This document shows positions 26,852-34,431 of a stretch of 64,000 nt of DNA, one piece after another. Source of the stretch: Microbacterium sp. BH-3-3-3 (GTDB lineage: Bacteria; Actinomycetota; Actinomycetes; Actinomycetales; Microbacteriaceae); contig NZ_VEFS01000005.1 in assembly GCF_007679045.1 (NCBI RefSeq), positions 149,167 through 213,166 on the forward strand, given 5' to 3'. The notes under the pieces are model-generated. The model ran no database searches, had not been told where the DNA came from, and was given only the letters and a program-made list of their open reading frames with translations. Every line of letters starts with the position of its first letter. Positions within the stretch are counted from its first letter, which is position 1. The position numbers and the translations under genes are program-made.

Positions 26852-27777
26852 GCGTTGCCCTTCTTCTGCATCCACTTCATGAAGCCGAACGACAGCACGA
26901 AGGTGGTCACGGCCAGCACCACCGAGAACGCGGCGGCGAGATTGGCGTTGGGGATGGATGCCGTGGCGTAGACGGTCATGTTGGGGGTGAAGGTGCTGGT
27001 GACGGCCGAGCTGAAGGACCGGAACACCTGGGGCTCGGCGAGAAGCTGCAGCGTGCCGATGATCGAGAAGATCGCGGTCATCACGATCGCCGGTCGCACG
27101 AGGGGGATCTTGATCGACCAGGCGATGCGGAACTGACCGGCACCGTCGAGGCGGGCGGCCTCGTAGATCTCGCTGGGGATCGACAGCAGCGACGAGTAGA
27201 TGATCAGCATGTTGTAGCCGACGTAGACCCACGTCACGACGTTCGCGATCGACCACAGCACGAGGTCGGCTCCGAGGAAGTCGACGTTCTTGGTCAGCGC
27301 GGTGAAGGGCGAGAGGTTCGGCGAGAACAGCGAGCCCCACATGATCGCGGCGATGACGCCGGGGACGGCGTAGGGCACGAAGAACGCCAGGCGGAAGAAG
27401 CGCTTGCCCTTGAGCAGCGGCGAGTCCAGCAGCAGGGCGAAGATCAGCGCGAGGCCGAGCATGACCGGCACCTGCACGACGCCGAAGGCGAGCATGCGCA
27501 GCATCGACGACCAGAACGCCTCGTTCTGGAACACCTGCACGTACTGAGACAGGCCGCCGAAGACGAGCTCAGCCTTGCCGAAGGTGCCCTCGCGGCGCAC
27601 CACGAGCAGCGACTGCACGATCGCGAAGATGATCGGCAGCACGTAGAACAGCACGAACAGCACCGCGAACGGGGCGAGCAGGATGAGGATCGCGCTCTTG
27701 AACGGCACCCGCGGGCGTCGTGGCCGCGGTACGTTCTCGCGCGCGGCGCGCGGCGGGGCGGAAACGGTGGTGGTCAC
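26848..27777 (-). CDS. CUT1 ABC transporter permease, MalF type
   Basis: A 309-residue permease with six predicted membrane segments. The EAA loop reads IYEAARLDGAGQFRIAW, and the first membrane segment FKSAILILLAPFAVLFVLFYV follows a basic N-terminus. It starts with GTG overlapping the beta-galactosidase stop by four bases. It forms the heterodimeric channel with the next gene. Confidence 0.92.
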   Translation of the reverse strand: MTTTVSAPPRAARENVPRPRRPRVPFKSAILILLAPFAVLFVLFYVLPIIFAIVQSLLVVRREGTFGKAELVFGGLSQYVQVFQNEAFWSSMLRMLAFGVVQVPVMLGLALIFALLLDSPLLKGKRFFRLAFFVPYAVPGVIAAIMWGSLFSPNLSPFTALTKNVDFLGADLVLWSIANVVTWVYVGYNMLIIYSSLLSIPSEIYEAARLDGAGQFRIAWSIKIPLVRPAIVMTAIFSIIGTLQLLAEPQVFRSFSSAVTSTFTPNMTVYATASIPNANLAAAFSVVLAVTTFVLSFGFMKWMQKKGNA

Positions 27778-29837
27778 GAGGCCTCCTCGATGATGCGGAC
27801 GGCACCGCCGGCGACGACGACGGTGCCGTCGACGGCCTCGTCGGTCATCGCATCGCGCCCGTGCGCTGCGATCTCGACCGACTCGGTGGTGTGGTTGATG
27901 ACGAAGACGAACGAGCGGTCGTCGCTCGCACGGCGGATGATCTCGACCCCGGGGAGAGCGTCGACGGTGCGGATGCCGGCGTCCTGGGCGACCCGCGACA
28001 GCAGCTCGCGGTAGGCCGCGGCGGCGGGGAGGGTGGCGAGGTACCAGGCGGACCCGGCGCCCACCCGGCGGCGGGTGCGGGCGGGCAGGCCCGCGGCGGG
28101 ACCGTCGACGAAGCGGGCGTCGACCTCGGCGTCGACGGGGCGCAGGCGCTCCGACCAGACGGCGCCGGTCGTGCCGTCGTCGAGGGCGACGACCTGGCCG
28201 GGGCCGAGGGGTGAGAACTCCTCCGACACGATGCCGAGCAGGTCGCGGAACGCGCCGGGGTAGCCGCCGAGGCGCACGCGGTCATCCTGGTCGACGATGC
28301 CGCTCGCGAAGGTGATAACGGCGGTGCCGCCGTCTTCGACGAAGCGCGCGATCGCGTCGGCGTCGGCGTCGCGCACGAGGTGCAGCGCCGGCACGACGAC
28401 CAGGCGGTAGGCCGACAGGTCGGCGGAGGCCGAGACGACGTCGGTCGAGATGCCGGCCGCGGCGAGGGCCGCGTGCGCCGCGTGCACCTGGTCGAGGTAG
28501 CGCAGGTCTTCACTCGGACGACCCTCGTTCTCGATCGACCACCAGCTCTCCCAGTCGAAGAGCACGGCGGCATCCGAGGCCACTCGTGTTCCGGCGATCG
28601 GCTGCAGCCGGCGCAGGGTGCGTCCCACCTCGAGCACGCTCCGCCACTGGGCGGTGTCGGTGCCGGCGTGGGGGAGCAGGGCCGAGTGGAACTTCTCGGC
28701 GCCCTGGGCCGAGGCGCGCCACTGGAAGAAGCAGATGCCGTCGGCGCCGCGCGACACGTGCGAGACGACGTTGCGCAGCAGCTCGCCCTCGCCCTTGGCG
28801 AGGTTGTGCGGCTGCCAGTTGACGGCGCCGGTGGAGGTCTCCATCAGCAGCCAGGGGGCGCCGTCGGCGAGACCGCGCGTGAGGTCGGCCGCGAACGACA
28901 GCTCGGCGAGGGGTTCGGGAAGACGTCGGTCGAGGTAGTGGTCGTTGGCGATGACGTCCATCTCGCCGGCCCACGAGAAGTAGTCGAGCGCACGGATGTG
29001 CGCGGTCACCATGAAGTTGGTCGTGACCGGCGCGGTGCTGAGCTCGCGGATCACGCGCGCCTCGGCGCGGTACAGCTCGAGCTGCTGGTCGGACGAGAAG
29101 CGCTGGAAGTCGAGCAGCTGCGCCGGGTTGCGCAACGAGAGCGCGGCCATCGGCGGGAGGATCTGGTCCCACGCGCTGTAGCGCTGGCTCCAGAACGAGG
29201 TGCCCCACGCGGTGTTGAGAGCGGCGATCGTGCCGTAGCGGGCCTCGAGCCACTCGCGGAAGGCCGTGGCGCTGGCGTCGCAGTAGCAGAGGGCGTTGTG
29301 GCAGCCGAGCTCGTTCGACACGTGCCACATCGCGAGGGCGGGGTGACCGGCGTAGCGCTCGACCACGCGACGGCTGAGCTCGGCGGCGTACCCGCGGAAG
29401 ATCGGCGAGCTCGGGCAGTAGGCCTGACGTCCGCCGGGGTAGCGGCGCGTGCCGTCGACGCTTACGGGGAGGATCTCCGGATGCCGCGTGGTCACCCACG
29501 GGGCGGGGGAGGCGGTCGCGGTGCCGAGGTTGACCCGGATGCCGTGGGCGTGGGCGAGGTCCATGACCTCGTCGAGCTCGGCGAAGTCCCACTCGCCGTG
29601 CGCGGGGTTGATCCACGACCAGCCGAAGATGTTGATCGCGATGAGCCCGACGCCCGCTTCGACCATGAGGCGCATGTCGTCGTCCCAGACGGCGCGGTCC
29701 CACTGCTCGGGGTTGTAGTCGCAGCCGAAGACGAGACCCTCGCGGGTCAGCTCGGCCAGACGGTCGCCCGCGCGGGTCGGGTCGGTCGCACGATCGCTCT
29801 CGCGATCGAGCGGGGCCAGATGGTCGACGGCAAGCAT
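27774..29837 (-). CDS. Beta-galactosidase, GH42
   Basis: A 687-residue glycoside hydrolase family 42 enzyme, of usual length. The acid/base Glu176 lies in HVSNELG and the nucleophile Glu333 in LLMETSTG. The zinc-site-like cysteines near CYCD are present. The trimerisation/glutamine-amidotransferase-like domain covers about 400-600. No signal peptide is seen, so it acts on imported beta-galactosides. The ATG at 29837 has AAGGAG ten bases upstream; longer starts would cross the operators. First gene of a four-gene operon with two LacI operators in front. Confidence 0.95.
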   Translation of the reverse strand: MLAVDHLAPLDRESDRATDPTRAGDRLAELTREGLVFGCDYNPEQWDRAVWDDDMRLMVEAGVGLIAINIFGWSWINPAHGEWDFAELDEVMDLAHAHGIRVNLGTATASPAPWVTTRHPEILPVSVDGTRRYPGGRQAYCPSSPIFRGYAAELSRRVVERYAGHPALAMWHVSNELGCHNALCYCDASATAFREWLEARYGTIAALNTAWGTSFWSQRYSAWDQILPPMAALSLRNPAQLLDFQRFSSDQQLELYRAEARVIRELSTAPVTTNFMVTAHIRALDYFSWAGEMDVIANDHYLDRRLPEPLAELSFAADLTRGLADGAPWLLMETSTGAVNWQPHNLAKGEGELLRNVVSHVSRGADGICFFQWRASAQGAEKFHSALLPHAGTDTAQWRSVLEVGRTLRRLQPIAGTRVASDAAVLFDWESWWSIENEGRPSEDLRYLDQVHAAHAALAAAGISTDVVSASADLSAYRLVVVPALHLVRDADADAIARFVEDGGTAVITFASGIVDQDDRVRLGGYPGAFRDLLGIVSEEFSPLGPGQVVALDDGTTGAVWSERLRPVDAEVDARFVDGPAAGLPARTRRRVGAGSAWYLATLPAAAAYRELLSRVAQDAGIRTVDALPGVEIIRRASDDRSFVFVINHTTESVEIAAHGRDAMTDEAVDGTVVVAGGAVRIIEEAS

Positions 29838-29863
29838 CCGGGAGGCGCTCCTTTGCGTGGTTC

Positions 29864-29877
29864 TGTGAACGTGCACA
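29864..29877. promoter_or_regulatory. LacI operator copy 1
   Basis: TGTGAACGTGCACA, a near-palindrome centred on CG. An identical 14-mer lies 46 bases away. It is upstream of the GH42 operon and is probably bound by the divergent LacI protein. Confidence 0.75.
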
Positions 29878-29909
29878 CAGTCACGCACCGAAGGACAGGG
29901 GCGCTAATG

Positions 29910-29923
29910 TGTGAACGTGCACA
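29910..29923. promoter_or_regulatory. LacI operator copy 2
   Basis: TGTGAACGTGCACA, identical to copy 1. Two operators at 46-base spacing suit a looping or cooperative tetramer/dimer-pair arrangement between the divergent GH42 operon and LacI gene. Confidence 0.75.
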
Positions 29924-29965
29924 TAGTGACACGGACCGCAGCAGATCGTCAACTCGCACGCCCGA

Positions 29966-29971
29966 TAGGCT
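29966..29971 (+). promoter_or_regulatory. -10 box of leaderless lacI transcript
   Basis: TAGGCT ends six bases before the ATG at 29978. Confidence 0.55.
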
Positions 29972-29977
29972 GACGAC

Positions 29978-30994
29978 ATGACGCCTCCTCCGCCCGGGCG
30001 CCGGCGCAGCACCGTGCACGACGTGGCCCGTGCCGCCGGGGTGTCGAGGGGCACGGTCAGCCGCGTCCTCAACGGCGGCTACGTCTCGGAGCATGCCCGC
30101 GAGGCCATCCAGACGGCCATCCGCGAGGTCGGCTACGTGCCCAACAACGCCGCCCGCACGCTCGTGCGCCAGCGCACGCAGGCCGTCGGCTTCATCGTGC
30201 ACGAGCCGCACTCGCTCTTCCTCGAAGACCCCAACATCGGCGGCATCCTTCTCGGTGCCAACACCGCGCTGTCGAAGGCCGATTACCAGATGGTGTGCCT
30301 CGTGATCGACACCGATCGCGACACCGAGCGGGTCGCGCGCTACCTCAGCGGCGGCTTCGTCGACGGCGCGGTCATCGTGTCCGCGCGTCACCACGACCCC
30401 ATCACCGACGTGGTCGAGCGCCTCGGACTCCCCGTCGCCTACGTGGGCCACCCTCCCGGCATCCGTCGCCCCTGGGTCGGCATCGACAACCTCGGCGCCG
30501 CGCGCGCGATCACCGCACGCGTGCGTGCGTCGGGGCGTCGCCGCATCGGCATGATCGCCGCCGCCCTCGACCGCGACTCCGGCAGCGACCGACTGGCGGG
30601 CTTCCGCGACGCACTCGGCGAAGACTTCGACGAGTCACTGGTCGAGCCCGTGCCGCTCTATGCCTTCACCGACGGCGAGGTCGGCATGCGGCGCCTGCTC
30701 GAGCGCGCGCCCGACATCGACGCGGTGTTCGGCGCCTCGGATGCCGTGGCCGCCGGCGCCGTGCAGGCCCTTCGCGCGGCCGGGCGACGCGTGCCCGACG
30801 ACGTCGGCGTGGTCGGCTTCGACGACAGCGCGTGGGCGGTGCGCACCGACCCGCCGCTCACCACGGTCGACCAGCCCGCCGAGGGACTGGGCGCCGCGGC
30901 CGCCGAGACCGTGCTGCTGCAGCTGTCGGGCGGTGTGGCCGATGCCGGCGGCATTCTGCTCGACGCCCCGATCGTCTGGCGGGCCTCGGTCTAG
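29978..30994 (+). CDS. LacI-family regulator of the GH42/CUT1 locus
   Basis: A 338-residue LacI protein. The helix-turn-helix reads TVHDVARAAGVSRGTVSRV and is followed by the hinge NNAARTLVRQRT. The effector domain shows GFIVHEPHS, VFGASDAVAAGAVQAL and VVGFDDSAWAVRTDPPLTT. It diverges from the GH42 operon over two identical operators. The effector is probably galactose, allolactose or a galactobiose, by context only. Confidence 0.92.
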   Translation: MTPPPPGRRRSTVHDVARAAGVSRGTVSRVLNGGYVSEHAREAIQTAIREVGYVPNNAARTLVRQRTQAVGFIVHEPHSLFLEDPNIGGILLGANTALSKADYQMVCLVIDTDRDTERVARYLSGGFVDGAVIVSARHHDPITDVVERLGLPVAYVGHPPGIRRPWVGIDNLGAARAITARVRASGRRRIGMIAAALDRDSGSDRLAGFRDALGEDFDESLVEPVPLYAFTDGEVGMRRLLERAPDIDAVFGASDAVAAGAVQALRAAGRRVPDDVGVVGFDDSAWAVRTDPPLTTVDQPAEGLGAAAAETVLLQLSGGVADAGGILLDAPIVWRASV

Positions 30995-31032
30995 CGGCGC
31001 CGGCGCGCTCTCGCCGTCGGTCGCGATGGCCC

Positions 31033-31302
31033 GGTTCGGGGCGAGGATTGCAGCTTGGGGCGTGAATTCTCCGCCCCGAGCGACGGAATCCGCCCCAAAC
31101 CACCGTGCTCTCGCGCGTCGGTCGATGTGGTGGGTTTGGGGCGAGATCTGCAGGTTGGGGCGTGAATTCTCCGCCCCAAGCGACGGAATCCGCCCCAAAC
31201 CGCCGTACTGTCGCGCGTCGGTCGATGTGATGGGTTTGGGGCGAGATCTGCAGGTTGGGGCGTGAATGGTCCGCCCCGAGTGACGGAATCCGCCCCAAAC
31301 CG
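31033..31302. repeat. Three tandem copies of a 100-base element, each a nested hairpin
   Basis: The start word GGTTYGGGGCG recurs at 31033, 31133 and 31233, an exact 100-base period. Each unit has outer arms GGTTTGGGGCG and CGCCCCAAACC and an inner TTGGGGCG/CGCCCCAA hairpin around TGAATTCTC. Copies 2 and 3 are nearly identical, copy 1 is more diverged. They fill the 324-base gap between the LacI and TetR genes; I see no coding there. Confidence 0.9.
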
Positions 31303-31318
31303 CCGCCCGGCCCCAGCG

Positions 31319-31903
31319 TCAGCGCGGCTCGCGCCATCCCCGCTCGAGGATGCGGAAGCCCGCCTCGATCGTCTCCGCGGCGTCGTCGTGCTCGAACGCG
31401 AGGATCTGCAGCTGCAGCACCATGCGCGCGTAGACCCGGGTCTCGGCATCCGGTGCGCTCTGCCCCGTCGTCTCGGCGATCGCCAGGGCGAGGGCGTCTT
31501 CGTGGCGGAGCCACATGCGCGAGGCGTACTCGTGCAGGGCGGGGGTCTCGGTGATCAGCTTCATGAACTGCCGGCGGTGATCGCCCGTGGGGTCGAAGGC
31601 CAAGCCGATGAGCTCGCGCCGGTAGAGCTCGCGCAGGGCGTCCGACACCGAGGTGCCCGGGGCGCGGTCGCGCACGGCGCCCACGAGCAGGTCGCGCTGG
31701 GCATCGTCTTCGTCGAAGACGAGCGCCTCCTTCTGCGGGAAGTGCGCGAACACGGTGGTCGGCGACACGTCGGCGGCGTCGGCGACCTCGCGGATGCTGA
31801 CCTCGTCGAAGCCCCGCTCGACGAAGAGCATCGTCGCGGCGTCGGAGATGGCCTTGCGGGTGGCGGCCTTCTTGCGCTCTCGGCGACCCACGTCTGTGCT
31901 CAT
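31319..31903 (-). CDS. TetR-family transcriptional regulator
   Basis: A 194-residue TetR protein. The N-terminal helix-turn-helix covers about 10-60 (AISDAATMLFVERGFDEVSI, then VSPTTVFAHFPQKEAL). The ligand domain that follows is not typical of a named subgroup. The ATG at 31903 has TAGACT seven bases upstream; a longer frame would run across the divergent promoter. It diverges from an MFS exporter and probably represses it until a toxic compound binds. Confidence 0.9.
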   Translation of the reverse strand: MSTDVGRRERKKAATRKAISDAATMLFVERGFDEVSIREVADAADVSPTTVFAHFPQKEALVFDEDDAQRDLLVGAVRDRAPGTSVSDALRELYRRELIGLAFDPTGDHRRQFMKLITETPALHEYASRMWLRHEDALALAIAETTGQSAPDAETRVYARMVLQLQILAFEHDDAAETIEAGFRILERGWREPR

Positions 31904-31910
31904 GTGGGGC

Positions 31911-31916
31911 AGTCTA
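31911..31916 (-). promoter_or_regulatory. -10 box of leaderless tetR transcript
   Basis: On the minus strand TAGACT ends seven bases before the ATG at 31903. Confidence 0.5.
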
Positions 31917-31938
31917 CCGGTACCGATCGGAAACTGTA

Positions 31939-31966
31939 TTGACAACGAAACTGGTACGAGTACAGT
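31939..31966 (+). promoter_or_regulatory. Strong leaderless promoter of the MFS exporter with dyad
   Basis: TTGACA (31939-31944) and TACAGT (31961-31966) are 16 bases apart and the GTG start follows six bases later. The dyad GTAC-GA-GTAC and outer ACTGTA/TACAGT (31933-31966) overlap the boxes and are the likely TetR operator. Confidence 0.75.
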
Positions 31967-31972
31967 TACGGC

Positions 31973-33244
31973 GTGACTTCACTTTCTCCTTCCCCTCAGC
32001 AGGGTCGCCGTTCCTGGATCATGCTCGTCGTCATCACGACGCTGACCACCGCCGGGATGACCGTCGTGTTGCCCGTGCTGCCCTTCGTCGTGCTCCGCTA
32101 CGTGTCGAACCCCGCCGACCTCGCCGTCTGGGTCGGCATCCTCGAGACCGTCAACGCGCTCTGCGCCTTCCTCGTCGCCCCCTTCCTCGGGCGCATCTCC
32201 GACCGCTTCGGTCGCCGACCGGTGATCATCGTCGCCGGATTCGGCGCCGCCCTCGGCTTCCTGCTCTTCGGCATCGGCGGGGCGCTCTGGGTGCTGCTGC
32301 TCGGCCGCATCGTGCAGGGCGTCACCGCCGGCGACCTTCCCGCCCTCTTCGCCTACCTCGCCGACATCACCCCGCCCGACAAGCGCGCCCGCCGCTTCGG
32401 CGTGCTCGGCGCCACGGCCGGCATCGGCACGATGGTCGGCCCCGCCCTCGGCGGCACCCTCGCCGCGATCGACGTCGACCTGCCCGTCTTCGTCACCGCG
32501 GGACTCGCGCTGACGGTCGCGATCCTCAGCATCCTCCTGCTGCCCGAGAGCCTCGCGCCGGCCAAGCGCATCACCTCGCTCGACCTGCGGGCGGTGCACC
32601 CGTTCGCGGTGTTCCGTGGGGTGTTCCGCCGGCCCGAGCTGCGCGGGATCATGATCGGCCTGATCCTCGTGGGGCTGCCGTTCGGGTTCTTCGTCAACAA
32701 CTTCAGCGTGCTCGCCCTCGACGCCATCTCGTGGAACCCCACCGCGATCGGCCTGCTCACCGCGTGCGTCGGCATCATCGACATCGCGATCCAGGGCGTG
32801 CTGCTCGGATTCCTGCTGCCGCGCATCGGCGAGCGGGGCGTCGTGGTCAGCGGCATCGTCACCCAGGCGGTCGGACTCGTCGCCCTCGCCGGGGTCGCGT
32901 CGCTGCTCGCCCAGCCGTGGCTGTTCGTCGTCGGTGCCCTGACGCTCGCGGCGGGCCAGGGTGCAGCCCAGGCCACGATGGACGGCCTGCTCTCCAACGC
33001 CGTCGGCGACGACGAGCAGGGCTGGATCGCCGGAGCCGCGCAGTCGCTCAACGCCGCGGTCGGAACCGTCGCCCCACTCGTCGCGGGCCTGCTCTACGCC
33101 CACGTGGCCCACGCCGCGCCCTACGTGCTGGGCGCTGCGCTCATGGTCGCCGCCGCCGTGGTCATCGGGCGGGCGCGCTTCACGAGCCCCTCGCTCACGG
33201 CGAAGGTTCCGGATGCCGCGGAGCCCGTGCCCGTGACGGAGTGA
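31973..33244 (+). CDS. MFS multidrug/tetracycline-type efflux transporter
   Basis: A 423-residue DHA1-type major facilitator with twelve predicted membrane segments. The loop 2-3 motif GRISDRFGRRP and the motif C segment GVLGATAGIGTMVGPALGG mark a proton-driven antiporter. It would export a drug or other small toxic compound. The GTG start is fixed by the strong leaderless promoter. It is divergent from a TetR gene and followed by a perfect hairpin terminator. Confidence 0.92.
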   Translation: MTSLSPSPQQGRRSWIMLVVITTLTTAGMTVVLPVLPFVVLRYVSNPADLAVWVGILETVNALCAFLVAPFLGRISDRFGRRPVIIVAGFGAALGFLLFGIGGALWVLLLGRIVQGVTAGDLPALFAYLADITPPDKRARRFGVLGATAGIGTMVGPALGGTLAAIDVDLPVFVTAGLALTVAILSILLLPESLAPAKRITSLDLRAVHPFAVFRGVFRRPELRGIMIGLILVGLPFGFFVNNFSVLALDAISWNPTAIGLLTACVGIIDIAIQGVLLGFLLPRIGERGVVVSGIVTQAVGLVALAGVASLLAQPWLFVVGALTLAAGQGAAQATMDGLLSNAVGDDEQGWIAGAAQSLNAAVGTVAPLVAGLLYAHVAHAAPYVLGAALMVAAAVVIGRARFTSPSLTAKVPDAAEPVPVTE

Positions 33245-33262
33245 CGCTCCCGATCGAAGGGT

Positions 33263-33297
33263 GATTCCGGATGCCGCGCGCCGCGGCATCCGGAATC
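33263..33297. terminator. Perfect 16-base hairpin, bidirectional terminator
   Basis: GATTCCGGATGCCGCG and its exact complement flank CGC. TTC follows on the plus strand. It lies between the convergent MFS and cupin genes and consists of two inverted copies of CCGGATGCCGCG. Confidence 0.85.
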
Positions 33298-33299
33298 TT

Positions 33300-33740
33300 C
33301 TACGCCGAAGGGCCCCAGGGCATCGGCCGCTCGGGGTCGCGCGTGCTGTCGTCGGGGATGTGGGGGAGGGCCTCGCCGCCCGCACGGATGCAGAGCCAGC
33401 GCAGCTCGCCGTCGCTCTCGGGCAGCGCGCGCCATGTGCGCCACACGTCCTGCCCGACCCGCACGACGCTGCCCGGGCCGACGTCGACCACGTCATCGTC
33501 GAGGCCCATCTGGCCGCGCCCCTCGAGGAACACGTACAGCTCCTCGACGCGGGAGTGCGTGTGCCAGTACCCGGCCTCCTCGCCGGGGGCGAGGGCGTTC
33601 GCCGTCATGCCGATGAACTGCATCGTCAACTCGTGGTCGACCACGCGGCGCCCGTCGCGCGAGCGGGCGGGGACGAACCCGCCGAAGTGGTCGCGCCAGG
33701 CGTCGAGCCCGCCGATCTCGGTGATCTCGTAGTCGCTCAT
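33300..33740 (-). CDS. Cupin-domain protein
   Basis: A 146-residue single cupin. The first motif GYWHTHSRVEELYVFLEG has the two His and the Glu of the metal site, and the second motif region reads VGPGSVVRVGQDVWRTW, in which the usual last His is not evident. Such proteins may bind a metal and a sugar or small acid. The ATG overlaps the PdxH-like stop by four bases, so the two are cotranscribed. Function unknown. Confidence 0.82.
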   Translation of the reverse strand: MSDYEITEIGGLDAWRDHFGGFVPARSRDGRRVVDHELTMQFIGMTANALAPGEEAGYWHTHSRVEELYVFLEGRGQMGLDDDVVDVGPGSVVRVGQDVWRTWRALPESDGELRWLCIRAGGEALPHIPDDSTRDPERPMPWGPSA

Positions 33741-34294
33741 CGGTTCTCGCTCTCGGGGGAGGTCAGCTGCCAGCCGTCGTCGGTGCGACGGTAGATCGTG
33801 CGGAGGTGCTTGCGGTCGGAGGAGCCCTGCCAGAACTCCACGCGGTCGGCGACCAGGCGCCACAGCACCCACTCGCCCGGGCCGATGCCGTCGCGCGCGG
33901 CGGCCGAGCGCGCGGCGAGATCCGCCGCCGACTCCTCGGCCGAGGCCTCCACCACGCGCCCGCGCACGCGCACGGAGCGCAGCACCGCCGGCCACCAGAA
34001 GGTCAGCGCCGCCGCGGGATGAGCGGCGAGCTGCGCCGCCTTCGCCGAGGCGCGCGGCCCGGCGAAGGCCCATCCGCCGGGTCCGAGGTCTTTGAGGATC
34101 AGCGTGCGGGCGTCCGGGATGTCGTCGGCATCGACCGTCGCGAGAGTGGCACCGTGCGCCTCGGCCACGCCGGCGTCGACGGCCTGCCGGATCCACCGCT
34201 CGAACAGCTCCTCCGGCTGGTCGGGGAGGGGCTCGGCATCCGGAGTCGGAGCGGTGCCGGTGAGGGAGGGGAGCGAGCGGAGCCAGGGGGCCAT
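33737..34294 (-). CDS. Pyridoxamine 5'-phosphate oxidase family protein
   Basis: A 185-residue PdxH-type flavoprotein. It has DARTLILKDLGPGGWAF for FMN binding, RSVRVRGRV and the C-terminal WRLVADRVEFWQGSSDR dimerisation region of true PdxH enzymes. It could make pyridoxal phosphate, but it is somewhat shorter than E. coli PdxH and the terminal RLxP motif is altered. I prefer the ATG at 34294, because GGAGG lies seven bases upstream; the ATG at 34300 has it only one base away. Followed by a cupin gene in overlap. Confidence 0.8.
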   Translation of the reverse strand: MAPWLRSLPSLTGTAPTPDAEPLPDQPEELFERWIRQAVDAGVAEAHGATLATVDADDIPDARTLILKDLGPGGWAFAGPRASAKAAQLAAHPAAALTFWWPAVLRSVRVRGRVVEASAEESAADLAARSAAARDGIGPGEWVLWRLVADRVEFWQGSSDRKHLRTIYRRTDDGWQLTSPESENR

Positions 34295-34345
34295 CGTCAT
34301 GCCTCCATCCTGCTCCTCCTCGGGCGTGCTCCGCGTGGGCCGTGT

Positions 34346-34426
34346 CACGAGGACAGGACGCCGCAACGAGAACAGGCCGATCCGCGGGGGACCGGCCTGT
34401 TCTCGACGCACGCGCCTGTTCTCGTG
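34346..34426. repeat. Nested palindromic element
   Basis: Inner arms CGAGAACAGGCCG (34367-34379) and its exact complement (34393-34405) are enclosed by outer arms CACGAGGACAGGACGC and GCGCCTGTTCTCGTG. It separates the PdxH gene from the end of the GH35 gene and may terminate the GH35 operon. Confidence 0.8.
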
Positions 34427-34431
34427 ACGTG

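Noticed and set aside
31033..31302. Possible CRISPR array
   Set aside because: The repeated unit is 100 bases and includes the sequence between the hairpins; there are no unique spacers and no cas genes.
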